64,000 bases of DNA from NCBI GenBank assembly GCA_934047225.1, contig OW203986.1, positions 27,159,221 through 27,223,220 of the forward strand. The letters run 5' to 3'. Made by a program: the position numbers and the translations under genes. Below, in pieces: positions 45,594 through 56,554 of the stretch. Source of the DNA: Ypsolopha sequella (Eukaryota > Arthropoda > Insecta > Lepidoptera > Ypsolophidae). The notes under the pieces were generated by a model that saw only the letters and a program-made list of their open reading frames with translations, was not told where the DNA came from and ran no database searches. Every line of letters begins with the position of its first letter. The first letter of the stretch is position 1.

Positions 45594-46217
45594 CAGTGTG
45601 TCCCTCGTAAAAGTGCACATCCGAAAGTGGGTGAAACTAGATCTAAATATATCTATAAAAACGAAGAAAAATTTTGTTTTTGAATTTTTTTTTTAATCTT
45701 GAATAAATACTCCACCTGGGTACTCTGGGTAGGTATCTTTGTATGGGACGCGAACGCGGTGCCTTTGGTTAACCGCTCGTAGAAAATATTGTATTTATGA
45801 TAGAACGTTGTATTTTTTTTTTTGTTAGAAATATAATGGAATAGGCAATGATAAATAGGAATAAAAGTATAGTAAAACGGGGACATTATTTTGAAAAAAT
45901 TAACTATTACTGAAAAAAAAGACGGAAAAATTAAAGAAATAATCTTTTAGGATATTATTTTTATGGTAATGGTAGTTGATTATGTTTTGTTTTTTAATTT
46001 TGTGTGCAACGTCTATTCTTAAGGATTATAACAGTTTTATTTCATTGCATTACTCGTGATGATCAAAAGTTATGACATATTTTGTACATAGTCTCCATGG
46101 TAGGCAAAAAAAAATTAAAACAAAGATTTTCTAAAAAAAAATAAACATTTTTATGTCGATAAAATAAGGTCTAGTTTCACCCCTTTTCGTATGTGCACTT
46201 GTACGAGGGACACACTG
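45594..46217. mobile_element. 624-bp Tc1/mariner-style MITE
   Basis: Ends CAGTGTGTCCCTCGTA and TACGAGGGACACACTG flanked by TA on both sides. Arm similarity extends about 50 bp (AAGTGCACAT..CGAAA..GGGTGAAACTAGA). The interior is AT-rich, without a transposase. Confidence 0.8.
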
Positions 46218-46921
46218 TAAATGTATTGAATCAATGGTAAGTTGGTAAAGTGTTTTTTCGTCATAAATAAAACAAAAAAAAAAAGAAACTCATAAAGAAT
46301 CTTAAACTTGATATCCTCGTTCTGGATTTTGAAGTTAGTTTACGAAAATAATTACGGTATTTTCTACAGATATAATGTACGTAACATACGAGTGTTAATC
46401 GCGTAGAAACATACCTTTAAAGATAAAATGTGAAAAGTTCATATACATTTTCAAGACAAAACTGATTTCCCATTCATTGTACTTTTCTTGCTATCATGCC
46501 CTCAATCATTTACAATGTTTGAAGGAATGAAATAAAAATTATATACCTTGGAAATATTTCAATTCAATAAGTAGGTTTTAACGATTTCTCAAAATAACAT
46601 TTACTAACGAAAAAATATAAAACAAAATAAATATATTTTTACGCTGGACGAATTCATCGTTCTGACAGCAATTTCATCGTAGGTGTCTACTATCTTCGTG
46701 AAATATACCGAAAATGACGAAAAAAATTAAGCAATACAGATTTCGTTTTCATATATTGTACATAAATAATCAAAAGAAAATGAGGGCTAACTTTCTTTCG
46801 ATAGATATGGCGAAATATCTACCATAATAAAAGTAGTATGACAAAACTAACGAGGCTGCTGAAGATAAACTTTACACGAATAAGAAGAATAAAACAAAAA
46901 ATGAGGAAAGGTGCAAAAGTA
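46218..46921. other. Nothing recognised
   Basis: No supported feature before the tRNA gene. Confidence 0.35.
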
Positions 46922-46994
46922 TGTTTCCGCCCGGGATCGAACCGGGGGCCTTCTGCGTGTTAGGCAGATGTGATAACCGCTACACCACGGAAAC
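46922..46994 (-). tRNA. tRNA-Val (AAC)
   Basis: A 73-nt gene read on the minus strand. The acceptor stem GTTTCCG pairs perfectly with CGGAAAC, discriminator A. The A box is in 'TGGTGTAGCGGTTATCAC'. The anticodon stem TCTGC/GCAGA encloses loop CTAACAC with anticodon AAC. The T arm CCCGG-TTCGATC-CCGGG holds the B box. A TTTT run lies 3' of the gene on the minus strand, fitting a Pol III terminator. No stem mismatch, so this is a real functional-looking gene rather than a SINE head. No other tRNA gene is nearby. Confidence 0.97.
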
Positions 46995-47348
46995 TTGTTG
47001 CTGCGAATGCCAAATCACTGGTCAATTAGAAAAAGTTACTTTCATTGACTTGATGCAGATTGTGTGTGTTATAAATTTTGATTTTGCGCAATATAATCGT
47101 TTCATATCTTGGAAGTCAATTATAGTGGTCTGTGATTATACGAGTACAAGACGTGTTTTAAGACTTCAAATACACACGTACTAGTATTTTGAAGTGCCCG
47201 CATTAATTTTTATAAGAATTTTACGAATTAATAAAATAAACTTTAGTTACTGAGAGATCTCATCTGCTATATATATATAATTTTTTTATCTTATTACTTG
47301 CAGTTATTGCGCTAGACACAATTGATTCATTTATACATATACAATAAG
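46995..47348. other. Nothing recognised
   Basis: AT-rich, 5' flank of the tRNA gene (minus strand). Confidence 0.35.
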
Positions 47349-47635
47349 GTGACATTTATTTATGCAGCCAAATTCATACTGAAGGCTTGGTAAGGGATCA
47401 GTATCGCGAATCGATAGCACTTTTTGCTAATCTCGCAAAATAAAATGTTGACCTCCCATAGCAATTGACTCGGGGCTGGGATTGCGTCCATAGACTTATA
47501 TCGTACATATCCAGTAAAAAAAAATAAAGAAAAAAAAAGTTACGTATTCCACCATAAGGTTCATCGAACCTTGTTACCGAATACTTACCGAGTCTTCAGA
47601 ATGAATTTGGCTGTATAAATAAATGTCACTTTTAT
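47349..47635. mobile_element. MITE with GTGACATTTATTTAT ends
   Basis: The left arm AGGTGACATTTATTTATGCA then GCCAAATTCAT..CTGAAG is answered by CTTCAGAATGAATTTGGCTG and TATAAATAAATGTCACTTTT. A relative without the right arm is at 348-490. Confidence 0.7.
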
Positions 47636-48312
47636 GCCGAAATACCCAAATGAACTTTCTGCCGCAAATCACAAACTATTTATACATATAAATACTCGTA
47701 AATACCTCGCTCATCCTTATTTAATGTGTTCATTAGTTTAAGCAATCTTTTGATTTTGTACTTTATAATTATTTGTAAACTTTATCAGATTATTTGTTAT
47801 TTGTCCATTTATCAGGGTAATTCTATTACTTTTTTTTTTGTTACATATTTTTACAATGTACAATATGTACATCCTTAATATCATTGTTTTTTGTCGTGTT
47901 TTTTTTTACCTTGATAATAAAGCTTTTTTCTTTCTTTCTTCCTAATCCAGCGTAATATAAAGCATAGTGAATTCCGGCACGAAATGAAACTCGTACGAGT
48001 AAAAGTTGCGTTCGCAAATTAAATTATAACCAACTATCCGGCGCTTCCCGCCCACGCTCCTGTTGTGGCTGCGTTCTCGATTTATATTTTCACCACGCAC
48101 AACACTCCCCGCAAGTTTGATTGAAGTACCTGTATAGGTATAATATAGGTGGAATAGATATATTATAGATAGATATACAAGCATGGCTAGTGATGTTGTC
48201 GACAAAGTATCAATTGAAACCTTTTAGGTGTGCAATTGTGCATGAATGAGCCTCTCGAGTGGCGAAAACTGAGATACTTACAACACTGACTTCCCTGAGT
48301 ACGCTTGACGCA
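47636..48312. other. Nothing recognised
   Basis: No supported gene. Confidence 0.35.
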
Positions 48313-48434
48313 GCGTGGGGGCAATGCCGAGTCTTCTCGACCGTAAAAACCTGTTTTATCAGACGAACTCCATACATTTTTAGCTCGAGTTATAGGAGTC
48401 TCGCTCCGACTGTTTCTTCTGAATAGCCCCCCTG
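48313..48434. mobile_element. MITE with CAGGGGGGC-type ends, copy 2
   Basis: GGGGGCAATGCC...GAATAGCCCCCCTGG, sharing 'CTCGACCGTAAAAACCTGTT' with 36167-36301. Slightly shorter. Confidence 0.55.
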
Positions 48435-48774
48435 GACAGCTACCCCAAGATTTATTTATTTAGGGAAAAACAACAGAAGTAAACTGCAGATATAACTAAA
48501 AGGAACTAACAAAAATTTTGTTTACAAATAGTTAAATATAAAATTTGGTGACGCTACAGAAAAGACCTAAATCTAAACCTAACTTAATTAAATGTACAAT
48601 TTTGATTATAATTCATTAAAGACACAATGTTAAAGAATAATGATATACTACATACATAAATAAGTCGGGAAATATCGAAATGAATATATAAACATACATA
48701 CCAATACATACATATATACCATATTCATACATAATATTATTTTCGACTAACTGACAAATCCTTTTACTTCAACT
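48435..48774. other. Nothing recognised
   Basis: No supported feature. Confidence 0.35.
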
Positions 48775-48938
48775 GGTAACTTCAACAACTCAAGGTGTTT
48801 TCCTTCACCGTTCAGCAAGTGGTAAGTAAGAACAAATACTATGCACATAAACTCATTGGGGTATGCCCGACTGGGGATCGAACCTGGATCTCAAGACTGA
48901 GAGGCCAGCGTTCTATCCCTGAACTACCGCCCTTTTTA
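48775..48938 (-). repeat. SINE, minus orientation, with tRNA-like head
   Basis: Minus strand: 'GGGCGGTAGTTCAGGGATAG' AACGCTGGCCTCTCAGTCTT then 'CCAGGTTCGATCCCCAGTCG' (intact B box), then the body 'TTACCACTTGCTGAACGGTG' AAGGAAAACACC. The head resembles a tRNA with a CTC-type anticodon region. Confidence 0.7.
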
Positions 48939-49021
48939 AAATTAATTAAATTGAATGTTATGAACGAAAAATGGGCGCGTTTCCTGTAGTGAAATGACAG
49001 TATAGTTGTTATAGTAACTGA

Positions 49022-49445
49022 TTAAGACGATATGCGAAAAAAATACGGGTGTTTCTTTTCTGTGTATTTCATGAAATACACGGAAAATTTTAATAAATTC
49101 CTGGTATATGCATTTTGACTATATAATCTAGGGTTTTTAAATTGGAAAACATGTTTGGATAAATTTTCCTCGATAGAAATAATTGTTGAAATGAGGTCTT
49201 CAAACACACTTTTTCTCCTCGTTTGATAAATAAGAACCATATACAGAACTCGAACTTATTTTATTATGTGTGTTTTAACAATATCTAGAGATTTGATATT
49301 TGAAATTTTGCTAGCTATTTTAGTTTTTGTAATAAAAATATAAAACTAACTTTTTTCCCTTTTGCCCTTGGTCCGCCCCTCTCGCACTGCGCGATTTTTC
49401 GCTTGGAGTGACAATTACAAAAATAAAATTCGCATAGCCTCTTAA
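49022..49445. mobile_element. TTAA-flanked MITE, best copy
   Basis: Left TTAAGACGATATGCGAAAAA, right CGCATAGCCTCTTAA. The outer 15-20 bp are an imperfect inverted repeat and TTAA stands at both ends, suggesting a piggyBac-like TTAA target. Related copies: 33029-33180, 43165-43566, and a diverged one at 63252-63710. Confidence 0.6.
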
Positions 49446-50026
49446 TTAGATATAGCAAAGCACAAAACCTTAGAATTTTTGAAAATTCCTATTATTACCG
49501 AAGTTACTGATAGCGACATTTATCTCTAATAGTATAAAATCGTGTCAGATGACATCTCGTGACATGCCGTTAAGCTCACTTTGATTGCCATTAACTTCGT
49601 CATTTTTTGAGATGTCGAAAAATTTATTTTACTACTGTTTTTAGCTTTTTAAACGCAATTGATTTTCATACAAATCTTAATTTAAAACGTGAAATTGTAA
49701 TAATAAAATTTCGAAAACAATATAATATGTCATAGTATTAATTCCCTCTTTGATCTTAATATTTCGGCCGTTCGACACGCGATTACATTGCATTTCCCTG
49801 CATCCGATAAAATCGCAAAGATAGGTCTCATCTATGATGTAAATATCTTTAAACTTAAATCAAAATAAACGTGGTACAAAATGAGATATAAATTCTCTTT
49901 CCTTCTCATTCCAAAATAATAAATAAAACGAGATTTCTGAGCGGCCCGCTTACACTGAGCGGGATAGTTAAGTGTAAAAAGAAAGCGTTGGAGCAGGACC
50001 GATTTTTCCAGATACCCTCGCCTTTA
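49446..50026. other. Nothing recognised
   Basis: No supported feature. Confidence 0.35.
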
Positions 50027-50393
50027 GGTTAAACATCAGTCGCTTAGCGCAAAGTGCATAACTTAACTTTGTATTTCTTGTATTTCTCTTTGGGATGTGG
50101 CAGTTGAACCCAATAGTTTAGTATTAATGAGGTTTATAAAGCATGAGTTTGAAACTTAATGCACAAGTAGTCATGATCTTGTCCAAACAAAGTTAAAACA
50201 GCATTTTAAGTTGGTTTAGAGAAGATCATGACTAATTGTGTATACAATTTCAAAGTCTTGCTTTATAAACCTCACTAATACTGAACTATCGGCGCCAAGT
50301 GCCACAGACCAAAATGCTTTTAAATTATGAATTCATAAATAAGAAAAACAAAGTTAAGTTATGCACTTTGCGCTGAGCTGCTGATGTTTAACC
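50027..50393. mobile_element. 367-bp foldback element
   Basis: The whole segment is one imperfect palindrome: GGTTAAACATCAG... and ...CTGATGTTTAACC outside, GCGCAAAGTGCATAACTTAA and TTAAGTTATGCACTTTGCGC next, then TGAGGTTTATAAAGC and GCTTTATAAACCTCA, and GTCATGATCTT and AGATCATGAC near the centre. Confidence 0.8.
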
Positions 50394-51589
50394 TTAATGC
50401 TCTAGTTTAATAATTTAGCGTGAGCCTTTGTTGCCTCCTGCTACACTGAGCAACAGAACATTGTAAAACAACCAAAACAAGATAAGCAGATTTATAAATG
50501 GAACAAATTTTCTATGCGGAAAGGACATTCTGTCAATCTACATATGAATCTAATGATTGATAGTCCCGCACACTAAATAGATACAATGTAATTGATGATG
50601 ATCAATTGCCATCATCAACTGGTCGCCATAAACGCCTTCCCATCACCACTTAGCAATGATTTGTCGTTCGACCGCTCGCACCGGATTTATGAGCGACTGG
50701 AGGCGTTTGATAGCGACATTAGCATCGGATTGTGGCGCAATGGCCGCCATTTGTAACAGATAAATCACATTCCATTGCTACAGTCAGATGCAGAAAGTAT
50801 TTGCTATTGAGATGATAAATTGGGAACATGTATCGGCTTTCACAAGCAGTTGGGGGAAATAAAAGGCATTAAAGCGGTTTCAGAAAGTATTGTTTTAAAA
50901 TTATTTAGTCAGATGCACGATTTTAGAAACGTTTTCTATATCAGCGCCATTTTACTTACCAAGGGTACATTTATTTTATTTACACGTATGACTAACTAAG
51001 CTGCCAACTTGATAATCTTTTCCTAAATCTGACAGTTTAGTTTTCAGGTTACTTCGAATATTTTTTTGTGAGAAGGTAAACAATAACTAAATCTCCAGTG
51101 GAGCTACGAAAAACCGCAAAAAAGACTTTCCAATAAGATTTCCTCATCTATCTCTGACTAGCACTCGGCAAGCGTTGCAGCGGAACCGGAATTTCATCGC
51201 TACTTCGCACTGCCCAGTTCTGAATGAATAATCCAGCGGTTCGCCGAAATTTCTATTAAATCCGACGTTTCCGCCTGAGATCGTTTGAAATTGCAGCGTG
51301 TATTCATTTGATTGCTGCACGTTACAGAAACGAATTAACACCATATTTCTCGGAATTGAGTACATTTCATTGAAGTTGTTGAATTTATGTAGGTAGCAGA
51401 TATTCTGTGTATTTTTGCTGCGTTGCCATAGTGTTAGCTGCAGGCGGCTAATGGTCTAATGCCAGTCTTTGGTCAGGAGTCGCGAAATAAATGTAAACTA
51501 TGATTTAATCACTTCAGCTGAAAGTTGCAAAACACAATGGCGCGCGCCGCTCATATACAGCCTTTTATATCCACCACGTGTTGCTAACA
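50394..51589. other. Nothing recognised
   Basis: 1.2 kb without a supported gene or repeat. Confidence 0.4.
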
Positions 51590-52195
51590 ATAGCCATTCT
51601 CTCTCTTCTTTATTCTGTACTGTTCAATCTTTCAACTCCATCATATCTTAAAGATTCCTGCACTCTACCCATGACCGTACTCTATGGTCCTCCGAAAATT
51701 TGCGTTTAGCAATTCCATCTCACACTACAAATTTTTATGGTAATTCTTTTGCTGTTAAAGCTGTCATATTGTGGAATAACTTGCCTATCGCTAGTAAGTG
51801 GCCTGTCTCCAAAAGATTTCTTAAGGATAATTTTCTTTCTTCGTAAATGCTTGTTAAATCCCTATTTCTGACACTAATATTTATTTACTTTTGGTTTACG
51901 TATTATATTATTTATTTGTATATATATTAGTGTATATATTTATCATATTATATGTATTTGTATGTACAATGTTATACTTGTGTATTTATTTTAGGTATTT
52001 GCTATCCACTGAATAATTATTATTTATTTTGTGCACCACCTTCGCATTATTTTTTCCAACAATTAATTTCCACCCAAAGGTTGTCTGGAAGAAATCGCTA
52101 TAAGTGATAAGGCCGCCAATATAAGTTTGTTCTTTCAGCTTATTTATTTCTTTTGGTGTACAATAAAGAGTATTTGTCTTGTCTTGTGTGGTCTA
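51590..52195 (+). pseudogene. LINE ORF2 C-terminus and 3' UTR
   Basis: The frame at about 51719-51846 reads HTTNFYGNSFAVKAVILWNN, then LPIASKWPVSKRFLKDNFLS and a stop: the 'SF-V-A--LWN-LP' ending typical of Jockey/CR1-type LINEs. The 3' UTR includes 'TGGAAGAAATCGCTATAAGT' GATAAGGCCGCC and an AATAAAGAGTATTTGTCTTG end. 5' truncated; upstream codons are frameshifted. Confidence 0.65.
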
Positions 52196-52372
52196 AGTTC
52201 ATGATATCTAGGTAGGTATCCTTAGATCATAATCAGTATATTATATGGGATACAGATTATATTCTATCGCACGCGGTCCGTTTGGATCATTGAGTTATAT
52301 TACATTATACTTCAATATTGTAAATAAAACAAAGTCTTGGTAACTGTTCCACTTTTATATATATATTACACA

Positions 52373-52407
52373 AGCGACCGGTTTCGTTATAATAACATCG
52401 TCAGGCT
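52373..52407 (-). ncRNA. Hammerhead-like ribozyme motif, core intact (left arm)
   Basis: Minus strand: stem I AGC/GCT, extended by ACA/TGT beyond a small internal loop. Box CTGACGA, one extra T, stem II GTTA-TTA-TAAC, then GAAACCGGTC with palindromic ACC/GGT stem III and cleavage C. All invariant core bases are present apart from the extra T between the box and stem II. Confidence 0.55.
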
Positions 52408-52504
52408 ATTGTATTAGGCGAAAATGTATTTCGTCTTTGTTTACATTTGTGATGTGATGACAAACATGATTTAAAAGGCGTTTTGTTCGTGCATGCATGC
52501 TAAA

Positions 52505-52539
52505 AGCCTGACGATGTTATTATAACGAAACCGGTCGCT
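52505..52539 (+). ncRNA. Hammerhead-like ribozyme motif, core intact (right arm)
   Basis: Stem I AGC (52505-52507) with GCT (52537-52539). Box CTGACGA (52508-52514), T515, stem II GTTA-TTA-TAAC, GAAACCGGTC (52527-52536). Identical core to the left arm in opposite orientation. Confidence 0.55.
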
Positions 52540-52600
52540 AGTGTAATATACATATAAAAGTGGAACAGTTACCAAGAATGTGTTTTATTTACAAGATGTT

Positions 52601-53327
52601 TCAAATGTTCCATCAAGAACCAACAACGACAAGTATCAATTATAATTCAGTGGTTTGAATATGGTTGTAGAACTGCATGCACACGTAACCTCGGAAGCGC
52701 TAAAAAACGCGCAACACACACAAACCTCGCTTATTTGTAAACGTCATTACTACAACTATGGCCACACGGACTTCGTGAGAATTCGGACTTTGTGACTTCG
52801 TAAAGAGGCTCTATGACAGAAAATACTCGTACAGTACATATATAAATTATTGTGATCTTAGTGATTTGCTTATCACAAGATCGAGCAAAGATTGGTAATC
52901 CTGGCCACCGAATATTTTACTCTTCTTCCACATTGGTATAACAATGTAATAAATACCCCACAAGAAGATCTAAAGTTTGAAATCCAACTTTATCACAAAG
53001 GGGTAAGGTCTCAGCGTGGATGTTAGACATAGACCGTACACAATGATTTTATATATAAAACCCATCGAAATATTTCGATGATAAAACCTCATTGACCGCA
53101 CATCATTTACAACAAAAACTTAAAATTGGAATAATGTGTACCCAAATGCAAAATTCAACATTTGCTTACCAATTAAAATGAACTCTGGCGGAGAACAAAG
53201 GGGAGCTGCAATATTGTTCATACTATTGCCATCTATGCACGAGTGAACCATGCGGTACGCAGTGACGGTGGTCTCAATCTAGTCAGAATGCGATCAGGCT
53301 AAAAAAGTTGAGGCACTTTTACGTAGG
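52601..53327. other. Nothing recognised
   Basis: No supported feature. Confidence 0.35.
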
Positions 53328-53590
53328 TTTTCAAATTCAAATAGTTTATTTTGCAAAGCAGGTATATCTTTTTACACGTCAAATTTAATCTAATAAAGAA
53401 AATATATGTAATAAAATAATAAATGTACATGAACTAAATTAAAGTTTTATTTAATTTATGTAGCAATATATTTACGATTAAAATGATAGGTTACATATAT
53501 ATTATACAAGGTAAAATCCAATCAGCCGCCCGAACTCATACCGGAGAGCCAGGGACCAGGAACAAGGTTCAATGATCACCAACCGAAAAT
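53328..53590 (-). repeat. LINE 3' end (TTGAA-type tail), minus, copy 2
   Basis: Matches 4158-4500: the tail CAAATTCAAATAGTTTATTT, then 'ACACGTCAAATTTAATCT', 'ATGTACATGAACTAAATTAA', and 'GGGACCAGGAACAAGGTTCA'. Confidence 0.6.
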
Positions 53591-54403
53591 TTCAAATGAA
53601 ACAACATTATTGGCTCATGTCAGGTTTTAGGGTTTATTAAAAAGACACTTACTAATGAAACTTAATATTAATATCAATGTTTATTTATTTACAAAATTTA
53701 CAGCACAAGAAATAACATATAAACTTGAAGGTATTATTTGCAGAAGACCGATTCCTAAAAGATTATATTTTGAATTTTTTTCAGAGAATATACGCCATTT
53801 TAGATCATATTTTCATTATTATGGTGCATATCAGTGCAGGGACAACGACAAACCCTCGCTCGCTTGATAACGAATTCGGAAGGAATTCGGAACATGTCGC
53901 GTATCGCGAGATAAATTCATGGAAGTCGATCCGTCTTTATACTTAATTATGAATTCAACTTACAATAGTTACAAATCTAAAATTATTATGGTATATAATT
54001 AGATCATTGCTTTTGAAGATTTTTTAAAGAATTTTCAGGTATGACGTCCTTTGGGGCATTTAGGCATTATACTGATTGCAGATCTTTGTCTTGCTTTTAA
54101 AAAAGTGGTATGTCTCTGTCTGTCTTCTGATCTGTCATCCATCTGTTAAATTAGTCGGAAGCAAATTATTACAAATTTATCTTGATACCAAAGGACACAT
54201 TTCTGAACAGCCATTTCTCAAGTGACGTCACACGAACTAAGTCTACCACAGAGGGCTTTTATATGGGGCCCGCTAAAGACGAGAGTCTATCGTAATGCCT
54301 AAAAACTTGGTTTATTTAACTAACTCCAGCTTGGACCCCTGCAAAAGCAAATTAACATCCTTTTGAATAACATTTGGTAACGTAAATTTTATACAGTTTG
54401 CTT
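53591..54403. other. Nothing recognised
   Basis: No supported gene; short frames near 53655-53946 lack motifs. Confidence 0.35.
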
Positions 54404-54968
54404 TTTTTAGGGTTCCGTACCTAAAAGGTACAAAAGGAACCTTTATGGTGAGACTCCGTTGTCAATGCGTCCGTCCGTCCGTATGTCACAGCCTCATAAC
54501 TTTAGCACCGTTACAGATAAATACATGAAATTTGGCACAAAAATAGCATTAATTTGCCCACATATCACGATGTAAAAAAAATATGAAAAATTATAAATTG
54601 TTCAAAATATTTCCAAAACAAAAGTGAGAAAAATAAAAAATGTTCTCTTAAAAATACAATATGGATATCAAATTGTAGGTATTAAAAATCTAATTGTAAA
54701 AATATATACTTTTATCATATTTACTTGCACTAGTTTCGAGAAATCTTTAAAAAAAAAAACAAAAATATATTATGTATGTCCCCCCTTATCTCTAAAACTG
54801 GTAGATCGAAAAATATGAAAAAAATCATGGTGATATGTGTTTACGTAAAAATTACAGGAAAAATAAAGTGGTTGAGAAATTCACGAAAAGAAATGACAAA
54901 ATTAAATTTATCATCCACCCGGAACCCCAGGTACGCGAGTCTGACTCGCACTTGGCCGGTTTTTTGCA
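54404..54968 (+). repeat. AGGGTTCCG-type repeat, copy 4 (long form)
   Basis: TTAGGGTTCCGTACCTAAAA at the left, CGTCCGTCCGTCCG, then about 400 bp of interior with 'AAATACATGAAATTTGGCAC', and GAGTCTGACTCGCACTTGG CCGGTTTTTT at the right. The interior is longer than in copy 1, so this is either a different subfamily or an element with an inserted interior. Confidence 0.6.
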
Positions 54969-55205
54969 TTTAAATGCACACACATTCACACAAAATAAAA
55001 CACATGTATCGTATGATTACGGCTAGTCGTATGCTTTATGTACACAATAAAGCAGATTCTGACGCATATAGCTTACAAAAAACACATGTAAAGCTACCGT
55101 ATGATTTCGGGTAGTAGTATGTTTAATGTACATAGCAAAGCAGATTCTGAAGGATTTAATTAATTTAAGTTATTATATCACGTGAGAACCATAACTTTCC
55201 TTTGA
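54969..55205 (+). repeat. Short direct duplication
   Basis: 'CACATGTATCGTATGATTAC' GGCTAGTCGTATGCTTTATG and 'AGCTACCGTATGATTTCGGG' TAGTAGTATGTTTAATG, each followed by TACA..AAAGCAGATTCTGA, are diverged copies of a unit of about 75 bp. Confidence 0.6.
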
Positions 55206-55429
55206 GACCGCTACCGCCACCGCATACCGCCACCGCACCGCCACCGCATACCGCCACCGCACCGCCACCGCATACCGCCACCGCACCGCCACCGCATACC
55301 GCCACCGCACCGCCACCGCATACCGCCACCGCACCGCCACCGCATACCGCCACCGCACCGCCACCGCACCGCCACCGCATACCGCCACCGCACCGCCACC
55401 GCATACCGCCACCGCACCGCCACCGCACC
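55206..55429 (+). repeat. GC-rich 24-bp minisatellite
   Basis: About nine units of ATACCGCCACCGC plus ACCGCCACCGC, with one double-short variant. Because 24 is a multiple of three and the unit holds no stop, several frames on both strands stay open; they are artefacts of the repeat. One of the few GC-rich islands in the window. Confidence 0.93.
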
Positions 55430-56085
55430 AGTGTACGGAAAGCAACAGACAAAGACATTCAATTTAAAGTACAATAGAAACACTACATTGCATGCGGTGT
55501 GAATGTTTGAACCGCTTTTGTGCGGTCCCAGCCACTTCGCTGAACATTCGTGTGTACATTTTAGTTGGAATTTATTGTTTATATATTAATATTTAACTTC
55601 GTCGCGGAGTATAACGAATATTGTGCAGGAACAATCCTTAAACATTTAAAGCGAACCTTTGTTTTTGTTTTTAACGGAACCTTAAAACAGACTGCCTTTC
55701 AAAATAAAGACGTGGACGTAGGCCAATCTGTCAAAGAAGATATCTCACGTAGTTTCAGAGAATTTTCCAGAAATACGTAATGATGGAGGTGGCGGATGGA
55801 GCGATTTGTCGCCGGACGTTCAGCAGATCGGATTACACGGGCTATTGCACATCGGATCCAGGAACCAGTCGGTTAATCGATCCAGCGTTCGAGCTAGCGG
55901 TGAGAGCGCTATATGGTGGACAAATTTATAAGTGAACCTTTCCTCTACGGGCAAAGAATATTCACTACTAGCCTTTCACCCGCGCCTCAGCCGGCGTTTA
56001 TTCAATCTTTGCCCCGTTCTCAGCTTGGCGATTATTATATCAACACCTTTTATCAATACCATAAAAGAGTGAAACCTGGTGTGTT
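55430..56085. other. No supported gene
   Basis: Slightly GC-richer around 55780-55900. Frames of about 60-70 codons lack motifs. Confidence 0.35.
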
Positions 56086-56554
56086 TGTACATTGAAGAAA
56101 AGTAATGAAAATAGAAAGGGGGTGACTAAATAAGAGCAGTAGAAAACAAATCAGCTATTTTTAGAATTCTTTTCTGTCTGTCTATTTGTCTGTTTGTTCA
56201 CGCACATCTCCGAAACTACTGAACGGATTTGGATGCGGTTTTTTTATTATCATCGTAGTGACTCTGTTCAACATATAGGCTATAAGAGGTGTTAATAAAA
56301 TAATGCCCAAGCGGAAACCGGGGCAGTGTTCAATAAACGTGGGTGGGGTTGCGGGCAAGGCACATATCTACTATAATACTTTACACACTAATATCTGAAT
56401 CTATCTTTCAATGACTAATTGTGCGCCTTTAATTTATAAAGTTCTTCGCAGCGCTGCGTCGCGGAAGCTAGGAGTATCTAGCGAGGCTGCAAAACGATGC
56501 GAGGACATTTATGTCCTGAAGGCCACGCGGGCGAAGCCGCGGGCAGAAGCTAGC
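56086..56554 (+). mobile_element. Helitron-like non-autonomous element
   Basis: Ends GCGGGCGAAGCCGCGGGC AGAAGCTAGC. The interior shares with 30828-31216 (minus) 'AATAGAAAGGGGGTGACTAA', TAATTGTGCGCCTTTAATTT and AAAGTTCTTC. A region 'GAACGGATTTGGATGCGG' is a common insect TE motif. Confidence 0.55.

Larger units (their letters stand above)
52315..52600. repeat. Inverted-arm element carrying two intact hammerhead-like motifs
   Basis: About 90-bp arms (GTAAATAAAACAAAGTCTTG GTAACTGTTCCAC ... on the left, mirrored on the right) surround a 95-bp spacer. Each arm ends inside with a hammerhead-like motif, given as separate entries. A probable Penelope-type inverted terminal structure. Confidence 0.65.

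Noticed and set aside
48860..48935. tRNA-like sequence on the minus strand
   Set aside because: It continues directly into the SINE body (CTTGCTGAACGGTGAAGG), so it is a SINE head, not a tRNA gene.
55165..55483. Open frames of about 90 codons (PPPHTATA-, MRWRCGGG- and RYAVAVRW-type repeats)
   Set aside because: They arise from a 24-bp stop-free minisatellite read in several frames on both strands; no gene context.
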